This document shows, in pieces, positions 22,691-33,401 of a stretch of DNA of 64,000 nucleotides; within the stretch, counting starts at the first letter, position 1; each line of letters opens with the position of its first letter. The stretch is from the NCBI GenBank assembly GCA_014706385.1, contig JACGZH010000006.1, forward strand, positions 682,001 through 746,000. The letters are read 5' to 3'. The notes below the pieces were generated by a model. That model did no database searches. It had not been told where the DNA came from and worked only from the letters and a program-made list of their open reading frames with translations. A program made the position numbers and the translations under genes. The stretch is from Phaffia rhodozyma. Lineage: Eukaryota > Basidiomycota > Tremellomycetes > Cystofilobasidiales > Mrakiaceae.

Positions 22691-24423
22691 ATGGTTTACC
22701 CTTCTACCGTCCTTTTTGCTCTCGCTCTTTCTCTCTCTACCACCTCGCTTGTGTCGGCTGCTGGCAGCCACGGATCTTCTATCCATCTGAATCATAACAA
22801 GGTGTTGGCGAACGTCGCCCGGAAGGCCGGCTTTGAGGCTCATCAAGCTAGAATCTTGGAGGAAAACCTCGCTACCCCCAAGTCTATCCGAAAGCGAGAC
22901 GGCGGCAGATGCAAGACCAAGATTAGCAGTAACAGCAACGATAACAGCAGCAGCAGCAGCAGTGCCTTTGTGTGAGTTTCTTTGGTATTCCTTCTCGAAT
23001 CTATCTAGATATGCTAGTTCCGGTTTGGTGTGAAGTGAGAGGAAGAGTGTTGGTCGTCTCGGCTTGGCGTGGCGGGCTGGTGCCTGTGTTTTCGGGTACA
23101 CCCCTGTGTTTTAAACAAGTTTGTTGTTCACACGATCAGTCACTGATGTTGTTTGGACTTGTTCTTTGCGTATCCTCGGGAAACCCATTGATCCTCGTAT
23201 GATGGTCACATCATCAATGGCTTCACTGTTTTCTCATATAGTGAAACCCCGTCCTCCACCCAAACCCAGGCCCAGGCGCAAACCTCGATCCCTGCCGTGA
23301 ACGCTATCGCTAAGCCCACGGCCACCTCTTCTGTCTGGCAAGAGGCTTCTGCCACCACCACTTCCTCCGCTTGGCAGGAGGCTTCGACGACTTCCGTCTG
23401 GCAAGAGCAGCCTTCAACTTCGTCCGGAGCTTGGAGGGCGTAAGTATCTCACCGATCAATCCTTCCGGCCTCCCTTTCACCTGTCGTTTTCGTCTCGATT
23501 GACTTTTGTTTTGTTATGTAAACATCATGTGCGCAGCGCTGCCACCACTACCTCAGCCTGGCAAGCCCCAGCTCAAGTCTCTGTTTCTGTTTCTATCGGC
23601 GGGTCCGGGAACATCTTGAACATCAATGACTTGACGTGCGGCTGGTCGGGTGCTACCGAAGATAGCCCCAATGGATCCCAGGTGAGCCACCGATTCGAGA
23701 GTTCAAGTCTCGAATGACGACCAACTAACGAGATATCATGTTCTGATCTTGCTCGGATGTCTGCCTTGACAAACTAGGAATGGCTCAATTGTGGTGTTAA
23801 CGGAGCTGGATGGACCCCTCCTTGTAAGTCACATGGTTTGTTGAGACCGTTTTGAGTGCATGGTTCAGAAGCTAAGTATCCCTTGTGAATGATCTCAAAC
23901 AGTCGTCGCTGTCGGAGAGCTCAAGACTGTCGACCTCAAGACAGCCATTGGTCAATCTGGTTCTGTCTTTGCTCCCTGTGCTCCTTACGTGGACATCATG
24001 TACAGCGTTGGTGAGGAATTCAATATTCCTCCCATCATGATTGCAGCCTTTGCTATGCAGGAGTCTACTTGTCAGCCCGGAGTGGTTGGACAGGGCGGAG
24101 AGCAGGGCTTGATGCAAATCTCCAAAGACAAGTGCGCCAACGCACCCGGCGGAAACTGCCAGGATCCTTGGTACAACATTCATACCAGTGTCAGCTACTT
24201 TGCCAGCACGCTCAACGGAAACGGTGGGAACGTCTTGCTCGCTATCGGTACCTACAACGGATGGTACAGCGGGTTGACCTATTCTAGCGCCACTGCTGCT
24301 CGATGGTCTTCGTGCTGCCGATGCCAGAACAACCTTGACTATCTATACAGCTTCACCAACGGATTCCTCCAGGGAAAGAATGGTTACAGCATGGGCTCGA
24401 TTCAGAACTTGGCTGTCTGCTAG
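22691..24423 (+). CDS. Secreted lysozyme-like / transglycosylase protein (GH23-type)
   Basis: A signal peptide is clear (MVYPSTVLFALALSLSTTSL, cleavage near VSAAG). A possible Kex2 site RKRDGG follows at about residues 72-77, then a Ser/Asn-rich spacer. Next is a low-complexity linker with five Trp-centred units such as VWQEAS, AWQEAS and VWQEQP. The catalytic domain reads LTCGWSGATEDS, then YSVGEEFNIPPIMIAAFAMQ with the probable catalytic Glu in MQEST, then GGEQGLMQISKDKC and LLAIGTYNGW. This order (ES, GLMQ, AYN/TYN) is the soluble lytic transglycosylase pattern of family GH23. The domain is Cys-rich near the end (SSCCRCQN), fitting an extracellular enzyme. Peptidoglycan is the family substrate, so a role against bacteria is inferred. 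There are several introns. Confidence 0.82.
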
Positions 24424-24886
24424 TTTGTCAATGAGCAGGTGCTTTCTCTTTCATGCCGCTCCTCTCTCTTTTCCATTTTTCTTCTTCACTTTTCTCTTTT
24501 GAGGGGATCTGTTTATGCTCTCATCACATTTGTTAGCTACCTGAAGAATCACTCCCGGTCTCGAGTGAATTCTTTTTTCTTCCTATGTTTCAATCTTCCT
24601 TGTCTTGTCTTGCGATACCCACCTTTTCTCTCGTCGTCAACACATGCTCCGTTTGCGTTCTCGAAATAGATAGATTTCAGGCTCGTGGGCGAGTTCTTGA
24701 TATACATCGTCTCTATCATAAATCTCTTCCACTTTGCCTGTTGTTCTCATAAGTTTGAAGATCAGCTGTGCTGTCTTCTTTCTCGTCATGTATCTCTTTC
24801 TTTTCTTGCTTCTCGATGATCATGAATAGAATCTTATGCATGTATCTCAATAGCTTGCTCTCAAACGGTTCGCGTTTCCCAGATAG
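24424..24886. other. Intergenic
   Basis: This is the pyrimidine-rich 3' region of the lysozyme-like gene and the promoter of HER2. No gene or RNA is supported. Confidence 0.4.
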
Positions 24887-27530
24887 ATGCTGAGTGGCAT
24901 TTCAATGATGCGCCGGAGATGGCCGCTTCACACAAAACTTGTTGCTCAGCCCACAAATGAATTTGTTGATCATCTTGACGACCAACACACTATGCTCAAG
25001 TCAAGACCATCCCGTTGTCTCAACTTGTCTCGTCCGTCTGTGAGAACTCTTGTGACCGTACCGAGCACTGCTCAAGAGGCTTACAAGTATATTCTTGAGA
25101 GGGATTCTGGAGAAGGCGGGATACATGCATATGTTCATTTAGTACCACCAACATGTTCGTTCACGCCTTCTTTCAATCGACTCTTCATCTTTTCTTTTTC
25201 TTTTTTGCCTTCGACTTTGAAACGTATATAATCTTGTTCTTCAAACGTCAGAGAGTCTTTACCTGTATTTCCACGTTAAATCAATGGTTTTGCATCCTTG
25301 AAGGACCGAAAAGATCAAACATATTAATAAATTGCGATTTGATCTTGCTTCGTTCTGTACATATTGTAGCGGACGATCCGACAAGCTCGACATCGAAAGG
25401 TGATTCCTCGAAGAAAGACCTTCCACTAGAAGGTCTACCAATAGCTATCAAAGATGCATTCTGCATCAAGGGTATGCCATCAGCGGCATGTTCAAGAGTA
25501 CTTCAAGGTGAATACAACTTAAAACTCTCTTTCTTGTCGTCCTCTCTCAGCGGTGCTCTTCTTCTTCTCTCTATTGACAAGGATGTGTTTGCTCTGTTGC
25601 TTCTTCGGATGATTAACGACACACCGACGCTCTCTAGGATTCTCTTCGCCTTATTCATCCACCGCGACAACCCTTCTTTCTCAAGCTGGTGCCGTTTTGA
25701 TGGGGAAGGCGTCTCAGGATGAATTTGGCATGGGATCGTTCAATACCAATCTTCATAGCTCCATCGGGAATATACCCATCAATCCGTTCACTGTCGAAGG
25801 AACGGATGAGATTGGATCGGATAAGTGGAGAAGGAGAGAGAAGAGATCATGTGGAGGAAGTTCAGGAGGGAGCGCAGCGGCCGTTAGTGGTGGTTTGGCT
25901 TGGGCGTGAGAAGATCTTTTCGCTCTGCTTGAGCTTCTAGAATAGTATGCTGACGAACATTGGATTGTGTTGGGATAAACGGAATATAGAGCATTGGGAA
26001 CGGACACGGGGGGCTCGATCAGGCTGCCTGCCTCATATTGTGGGATTGTTGGTTTAAAACCTTCGTACGGACTCGTTAGCCGGTTAGTCCATTCTCACTT
26101 TCAAGACTGTCATAAACCTATTTCCAAGGCTTTTTCCTGATCGTGTTCATGTCAAAAACCACTTCTACCACTCATCTATGCGGATCATACTTGCTTAATC
26201 AAGATGGGGCTTGATCTCGTATGCTGACACATTAGATACCGTAGGCGTTTTAGCAAACGATGTGACTTCGGCCCAGAGAGTGTTTGGTATGTGTCTACCC
26301 AATTTGATCCTCAGATAATCATGTCGTATCGACCTGAATTCATTGACTCTGATCTTCTTTGCTTCTTGTTCTCCTGGTTACTATTCAATACTAAACTTAA
26401 ATTCGTCATCTCTTCTCCTTCCTATCTCGTGAAAACAACTTTAGACGTCATCTCTCAGCCAGACTCGAAAGACTCGACGTGTGTTTCTGAGTCGGTTCGT
26501 TCTCGAATGATGGAGATTTCAGAAGAGTCAATATGCCGCATCCCTGGTCTGAGGAATGGTGAATTGGCTGGTCTTCGTATTGGGATACCTATCGTTCGTT
26601 GAGTTTTTTTTGCTAGCTGGCACACACACACTGAAAAACACGGAAGCTGAGTTTTTTTCTGTATCTCTTTCTGCACCCACTCTCTTTTCTTTTTCGACAC
26701 ACCGATCCTGCCGGACATCTCAGGAGGCTTTTCCCACTGAGCTTTCACAAGATACTCTGGCTCCTTTCCGAGAGACGATCCGAGCGCTCAGATCTCTGGG
26801 TGCCACTGTACACTCGGTTTCTACACCTCTCGCTCCTTACGCGCTCTCAGCGTACTACACCATCGCCACTGCCGAAGCGGGGAGTAATCTCGCTCGATTC
26901 GATGGTTTGAGATACGGTGCGAGAGGAGAAGACCGTTTTGATGATCCGAACGCCGACGAGAGCTATCAGGAAGGTTTGGAGAAAGCGCGAGCACTATTAG
27001 GACCGGAAGTCAAGAAGAGGATTATCGTCGGGGCGTATTCACTTTCTGCCGAGTAGGTCTCTCTATATCCCTCGCCTTTTGTCTACTTTGTGACTGTTTG
27101 ACTGAAACAACCCGATGACATTTCTTCTTGACTCCCGATCAGAGCATACAATTCGTTCTACCTTCCGTCGCTCCAGCTTCGGGCGCGTCTCACACAGACT
27201 TACCTATCACTGTTCCGAACCCCATCCGCCTTTCATGCTGATTCGTCCAATCCCTCAGGCATTGACCTCATCCTCCAAACTTCCTCGATCTCGACCGCTC
27301 CTGTCCTTTCTCCCGGCGGTCTAAACACTTCGTCATCATCTGGGTATGCACAGGATGTGTTGACTGTTCCAGCTTCGCTTACTGGGTTCCCGGCAATGAG
27401 TGTTCCAGCAAGACAGAGGGGCGAGGATGGGTGGCCGGTGGGGGTTGGGCTGGTGGCTGGTTGGGGTGGAGAAAGGTTGATGTTTGCCGTGGGCAAGGTG
27501 TTGGATGACGTTCGGGGTGTAAAATATTGA
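24887..27530 (+). CDS. HER2: Glutamyl-tRNA(Gln) amidotransferase subunit A, mitochondrial
   Basis: The product is an amidase-signature enzyme. The N-terminus [18 protein letters not shown] is basic and fits a mitochondrial presequence. The Ser-cisSer-Lys triad is visible: Lys in [13 protein letters not shown], the cis-Ser in [12 protein letters not shown] and the nucleophile in [14 protein letters not shown]. Other GatA landmarks are [33 protein letters not shown] and [14 protein letters not shown], and a C-terminal [19 protein letters not shown]2, with the PET112/GTF subunits, converts Glu-tRNA(Gln) to Gln-tRNA(Gln) in mitochondria. About ten exons were joined by motif. The ATG at 24887 is the first that gives a presequence in frame with the body. 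The gene converges on ZNG1, stops 122 bases apart. Confidence 0.9.
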
Positions 27531-27651
27531 TCTAGCTTGTCTCTTTCAAGAGAACCACCTGATAAGACTATTAGATAACTTGATTTTAATATGCTACTCG
27601 ATCGTTTACAGCTTTTTTACTTCTTGGTAGTACACAGCGTTTCATCTAATT

Positions 27652-29236
27652 TCAGGAGTCTTCCTTCCAAAGGACTTCCTTCAAGCTGTCACCTAACAGA
27701 TCAACGTATCTTCCGATGACAACGATCTTTCCTTCTCCTTTCCCTCTTTCACCTGTCGTAATTTCCTCCAACTCATACACTCCTCTGACACCTTGAAGCA
27801 CCCACCCCTGCGGCTCTCTCTCCGCGTCCGTCCAGAAGATACCCTTCAAACGAAGAACCTCCGGTGGAGATGATTCCGATTGCTGAAGTGATTCTGGGTC
27901 CCAGAGTAAGGATTGAATCCATCGTTTCACCGAATCTATCTGTTCGATTGACAGGGCCGGAAGAGGGATCACCGTCGAGGCAATCTGAGACGAATGAGTA
28001 TGCGCTGAAGGATGAGGATGAGCATGGGCACGAGACTCCGATGTGGGGTCCGAGCGGGACGAGAGGAAGGAGGGAACGACGGGTTGTTCGTTGGGGTTAG
28101 GAGAGTAGGCTTTGAGATCGAGAATGTTAGAAAGTGGGAGAATCGAGCGGGTCGTTCTGTGGATCTGAGCTGTTAAATTAATACGCCTTTGTTGGCAAAA
28201 CGAACGAGACCGAGAATAGAAAACAGTGTGAGCTCAAGTTTCGGGACGTATGTTGGATGAATTATAAGTAAAGAGATAAAAAAAAACCCAGTGATACCTG
28301 ATTGCTTCCTCGACTTCTTCCACTTGAGACAAAGGTACATCAGCCACTTTGTTGAGCAAGATAACATCGGCGCATGCGATCTGTCTAAGAATACGTTTTG
28401 ATGAAAGACAATGATAAGTACATGTTCGAGCAAAACTTTATCCGGAAGCTCGAATCGAGATGTAACACAAGGCCATACTTCTCCCATTCGGTGGCTTCGC
28501 CCTCGACCTCTGGCTTCTCAAGTTGTTGCTAACAACGCGGAAGACTGGTAAGCCAATTGGACACAATCCTGAATTTTGAATTGAATCTGACGTGTTGTCT
28601 TACCTTGAGTCCCCACATAGCGTCCACCACGCAAACGACCCCGTCCAGCCTGACGTCTGCATCCCATTCCTCGTTTCTCCAAAAACTTTCAGCAATTGGT
28701 CCCGGATCAGCAAGTCCAGTGGTCTCCAGCAGAATATAATCAAAGCTTCCTCTTTGGGCAACCATCTCTTGAATGGCTGCAAATCCGTCGTCTCTAGCGG
28801 CACAACAAAGGCAGCCGTTCGGTAAAGTGAGCAAAGGAGAGCTGGTCGCGCCTGTGGCAGACTGAATGGAAATTGAACGAGATTCGATGTCGGCAGTGTC
28901 CGAGAACTCGTTCATGATTACGGCTATACGAAGCCCATGATCGGCGGAGAGAATGTGTCTAGAAGATGATGTCAAGAGGTGTATGCCGAGTAACGTTCAG
29001 CAAAGATCCACGACGGAGCAGACGAGTAAACGAAACGACATACTGGATCAGGGTGCTCTTACCAGCTCCGAGGTATCCGGTAAGCAACGTCAACGGAACT
29101 TTGGATCCTACGAGAACTCTGTTTAAACAAGCGAAATCTCAAAACGTCAGCATCAAGAATAGTCACAGACAGCAGACCAAACGCAAGACTGTAGTCACGG
29201 TGGGTTATCATCTTCCGAGTCTGAAGCACTCATCAT
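27652..29236 (-). CDS. ZNG1: CobW-type GTPase, zinc chaperone family
   Basis: The start MMSASDSEDDNPP splices to VLVGSKVPLTLLTGYLGAGK, the P-loop of COG0523 GTPases. The CxCC metal motif is present in LPNGCLCCAARDDG. Switch II and base-binding motifs are YILLETTGLADPGPIAESFW and CADVILLNKVADVP. A His-rich segment (AHAHPHPSAHTHSS) sits in the variable loop before the C-terminal CobW_C domain (VLRLKGIFWTDAEREPQGWV, LQGVRGVYEL). Family members bind zinc at CxCC and pass it to methionine aminopeptidase 1; the His loop may store or sense metal. Cytosolic location is expected. There are several introns. A short acidic N-terminus before the P-loop is typical for eukaryotic members. Confidence 0.88.
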
Positions 29237-29495
29237 CGTGGTTGTCGAGGTCGCTGTAGTTGATGGAAAGAGCAAGGCGGAGAGAAAGAGATGACGATTG
29301 AGGAGAGAGCTTACGTAAGTATAACTGTAACCACGTCTTGTAACCAGTTGACAACATTACGTAATCACCAGCGAGCGCCATACGGCCGATCTCTCTGTTT
29401 CTCTCTTTCCCATCAACAGCAAACCATCATCTCTCCGTTCTCTTTGGATCTCTTTCTCTGGGCCATCTTCTCTGCTCAGTCTTTGTTGGAGAAAC

Positions 29496-30811
29496 ATGTC
29501 GTCTGTGATGCCGGATATGTCGTCGCTTCTCATGTTTTTGTGTATGTTGCCAGCAGGGTATCTGCTCTGGAAGGTCACCTCGCCCGTCTCAAACGACACC
29601 AGCACCAAACCCAACAAAACCGATGCCTCTTCTGCTTCTTCTTCTGCATCGCTTTCTTCGTCGGCGAGTACAAAGCAAAAGTCAAGAAAGAAGAACAAAA
29701 AAGCATCGGCCAAATCCAGTCAGGCCGGTTCTTCAAACGAGACAGAAGCTAAAGCCGCCATCTCCTCTACGAACTCCTCGGTATCTCCTCCTCCAATCGA
29801 CGCCTCTAGCTCGTCAACTCCCTCGTTCGCGGATATCGCCGATCCTTCTTCCGGAAAAAAGAAGAACAAGAAGGCAGGAAAGAAGGTTCCTTCTCCTGGG
29901 TCGGGTGACCATCTTGCGCAACAGTTGGAAGATCGAAGAAACGCAAAGACGGCCGTCACCGGGGTGGAAGAGTACGTCTTTTCCTGATCCATCTCTCTTC
30001 CGACTCATACGTTTTGATCACAAGAAACGAGCGCGTATCTGACAATTCTCAACATCTGTTTGCCTTTATTCAACTCATCTTGATTGATTTGAATTCAATC
30101 AGCATGCTTCCTCCTCTGCAGAAGCCTGCCCGGGTGATGAAGATCGCCCCCAAGCCTGCGGAGCCAACGTATGAGTCTGAATCCGAGTCGGAGGACTCCG
30201 AGGAGGCGCAAGAAAAAGAGTCATCCGAGCAGACGAAGCAGCCGGAACAAGAGTCTTACAAGTCTACAAATGTCTGGGAGGATGAGCCAGCCGTGGAGGA
30301 GGAGAAGTGGGAGAAGATCCCGATCAAGTCAAAGCGAAGTATGTCTTGTTTGAACTCGTGCGCATCAAAGATGAGGAGACGAACTGGATGCTAACTTTGG
30401 ATCTAATCTTCTCATCCGATATGGACGTATACGTGTAGAGCCTCAAGCGGCCTCCTTCAACTCTCCTATCTCTATCGCCCACAAATCATCATTCGCCGCG
30501 CTTTCGTCGCCCTCTGCGTCTGCTGAGAAGAAGGCCAGACAGAACGCGAACAGGGCTGCGGCCCAGAAAGAACTCAAGCAAGCTGCTGAGGAGGAACGGC
30601 TAAAGACTTTGGCTGCCCACAGGAAGACCCTGGAAAAGTAAGCGTGCTCACTTTGAAAACCGACTGAGGATATGGAGTCTGAGACTGATGGTCTCTTCTG
30701 AACTCATCTGACTGTAGAGCCCGGATCGCGGAGCTTTACAAGAAGGGAGGGAAAGTCGGAAACGGAATGACGGCCTCTGTGGGTCCGGATGGGAAGATGA
30801 GCTGGGCTTAG
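29496..30811 (+). CDS. Membrane-anchored Lys/Ser-rich protein of unknown function
   Basis: The product starts MSSVMPDMSSLLMFLCMLPA with one hydrophobic segment at about residues 8-26, probably a signal anchor. A long Ser- and Lys-rich stretch follows (KQKSRKKNKKASAKSSQ, SGKKKNKKAGKKVP). Next come PTYESESESEDSEEAQEKES, then STNVWEDEPAVEEEKWEKIP, and a coiled-coil-like RQNANRAAAQKELKQAAEEE. The end reads KKGGKVGNGMTASVGPDGKM SWA (split here for length), resembling the conserved Gly-rich end with terminal W seen in fungal proteins of this shape. I do not know a function. Four exons are joined by normal introns. Orientation with the basic tail in the cytosol near the ER or mitochondrial surface is inferred. 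Confidence 0.65.
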
Positions 30812-31285
30812 AGTCAAATATTAATCGTCGTCTGGCCTTGAGGCATAAACATCCTCCCATGTGAAAGAAGGGAGCACGAGCCGACACAAAGGAGCAAATC
30901 ATGTGTGTTACTCTCTTTTGGGGTTCCTTCATTCACACGAATGAAAAGGATTGAAACGGGAAGAGGGGTTATGGGGAGGAAGGAGTCTTCTTTTATCGAT
31001 GATATGAATCAAATGGTGCCGAACTCTCAAACCACGTCTTGGTGTGGTTTTCTCCAACAGCGAATATGAATCAGATAGGTTCATCCTGAACAGACGATGC
31101 GTTCTAACGAAAAGGCGGCGAGGAGTGACACAAACAGTTGGGAATAATCCATGACAATCTCGAGGTTGATTTAAGGAAAACATCAAACTTTGGTTTTGTA
31201 GAAGAGTTGAAGCCCAAAGAGAAAGAATAGAGAAAAACGAAGAGTGTCGTGAACCTCGTGTGAGGTTTATGAATCATGGCCCAGC
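30812..31285. other. Intergenic, convergent 3' ends
   Basis: Only shared 3' flanks of the Lys-rich gene and ARG7 are here. No conserved frame or RNA gene is seen. Confidence 0.4.
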
Positions 31286-33057
31286 TCATGAACGGTACTA
31301 GATCATCCAAGAACAAAACAAGACAGTAAGCAAAGTGCCAGTCACGGGTTTAACTTTGAAGATGGACAAAAGGTTATTGAATCCTGTTCAAACTCACCGA
31401 TCCGTTGATGGTCACGTATTCCTGTTTGTGTTTTACCGGTGATCAAATTGCAAGAAGGTGAATAATCATCATGACGAGAAGACAAAAACGAGCAAGGGAA
31501 ACACATACATGACTGAAATCACAAGTCCAGTACTTCGCCTCCGCTGATCCTGCATCTCCTCCAAGGTCAACGACAACCTCGAGATCCTCTGCCTTCAGAA
31601 TCTCACTAGCTCTATCTTCACTAAACTCTACAGGTTCCCCTTTATCGAGTAGGACGAGTTCTGAAGAACCATCGGTTGGAAGGAACGATACTCGGGTCTT
31701 CGTAGGTTCTATGGGGTTTGGGCTTCCCAGAGGGGCATATCCACTATGAGTCAAATGAAGATCAAACAAGAGGAATGATCAGCGAATGGAAGATAGAGGC
31801 ACAAATGAGATCCTTATAGAGAAATAGGACAAACATGGCGCAGAGAATTCGACCCCAGTTAGCATCTTGGCCGTACAAAGCCGTCTTGACAAGAGAAGAG
31901 GTCGCGATGGTCGATGCAACCGTCTTCGCTTGCTCGTACGATGGTGCGCCCTATTCGAGTTGGTTTGGGTCGAAGTTGGACGTCAGAATAGAGCAGCTTG
32001 GCCCGAAAGGGTCGCAGAGCGAAGACGAACAACATACCTTGACGGTGATGGTAACAAACTTAGTAGCACCCTCTCCATCTCTGACGACCAATTTAGCAAG
32101 TTCTTCCGCAAAGCTAGTGAGTTCATCTCTGAACACTTTGTATTCAGGGTGACTTTCGTCAATCTCAGATGTCATTCCAGAAGCTCCGTTGGCGAAAGCA
32201 ACGACCGTATCGTTCGTTGACATGTCTCCGTCGACAGTGATCGAGTTGAAACTTCGTTCTACTGCGAACGTCAAAGCGGACTGAAGAGCGGCAGGCGAGA
32301 TAGCCGCATCGGTCGCGATCATCCCAAGAAGCGTCCCGTGTAGAGGCTTAGCGGGCTGAGGAGGGCCCATAGAGGGGTGGATCATCCCTGCGCCTTTGTC
32401 TACACCGGCTAGCCGAACTTCTTGACCTCCTAGCTGGAAAGTCCGAGTACGAAGCTTGGGGAATGTATCTGTCGTCATGAATGCTTTCGCAAGAGACATC
32501 CAAGCTTCAGGGTTTGAAGATAAGCTATCATGAAGAGATGGGATGGCCGGCAGGATTTTTGTCATTGGAAGATTTTGACCGATCACACCAGTAGAGACCA
32601 CCAAAGTCCCTCGGACCGCGTTCTCCGCATCCGAGCTGATGAGACTATCAACAGATCGAACCATGGCGAGCGCATCCTCAGTTCCCTGTTTGCCCGTCAC
32701 AGCGTTCGCACAACCAGAGTTTACGATCAGAGCTCTTGCCCTTCCTCCCTGGTCGAGCAGGACATCTCTGCTGACATTGACAGGAGCTGCCTTGAACACA
32801 TTTCGGGTGAAACAAGCGGCTGCCGAGGTAGGGGATGCAGACTTGGACACGAACAGACCGAGGTCGAGGGCTTGAGGGTTCTTTTTGATCCCTGTGTGAA
32901 CGGAGGAGCAAAGATAACCTTTGGGGAACGAACCAGCGTCGTAGGCAAGGACAAATCGGGATTTGTCAAGCGCAGCCGTGGGAGAAGCAGCAGAGTAAGC
33001 TCTCTGTGAACTCAACAAGGAAGATCTGCCGAGCAAGACGGATCTGAGAGGAATCAT
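31286..33057 (-). CDS. ARG7: Arginine biosynthesis bifunctional protein ArgJ, mitochondrial
   Basis: The enzyme moves acetyl from N-acetylornithine to glutamate and can use acetyl-CoA; it acts in the mitochondrial arginine pathway. The N-terminus [20 protein letters not shown] is a typical presequence. Landmarks are [90 protein letters not shown] and the end [11 protein letters not shown]. ArgJ is made as one chain and cuts itself before a Thr. Here the usual HPxMATLL is replaced by HPSM, a ten-residue Pro-rich insert, then [11 protein letters not shown], so the probable nucleophile is the Thr of GTLLG. The last exon is tiny (YRS plus stop). A further in-frame ATG lies upstream, but this start gives the better targeting peptide. 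Confidence 0.92.
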
Positions 33058-33401
33058 TGTCGGGAAAAGCAGATGATAGGTGATGTTGAAGAGAAGAGGG
33101 TGAGGAAGACTCAAGGGATATTAAAGATGATGAATGATATGACTAGGCTCATCTCAAATTAGCCGCGGGGAAGCAAAGAGTCGTAGATTGCCAACTTGTA
33201 TCTGGAATGATTCTGAAATAGTATGACGAACGAGAGCAAACACACACGAAGAGCGCAACATCATGTATAATAATCGAATGCACTGTGAGCAAAGTGGAGA
33301 AGAAAAAAAAGAAAAAAACATGGAAAGATAAAAACTGTTATATAGAAGAACAACTGTTTTGTAGAAGAACAACTCGCAGAAACAATGCATCTTGTTCGTT
33401 T
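33058..33401. other. Intergenic: ARG7 promoter
   Basis: This holds the ARG7 upstream region and the 3' flank of the KDEL protein gene. A/T-rich stretches such as GAAAAAAAAGAAAAAAAC near 33301 are present. No gene is supported. Confidence 0.4.
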
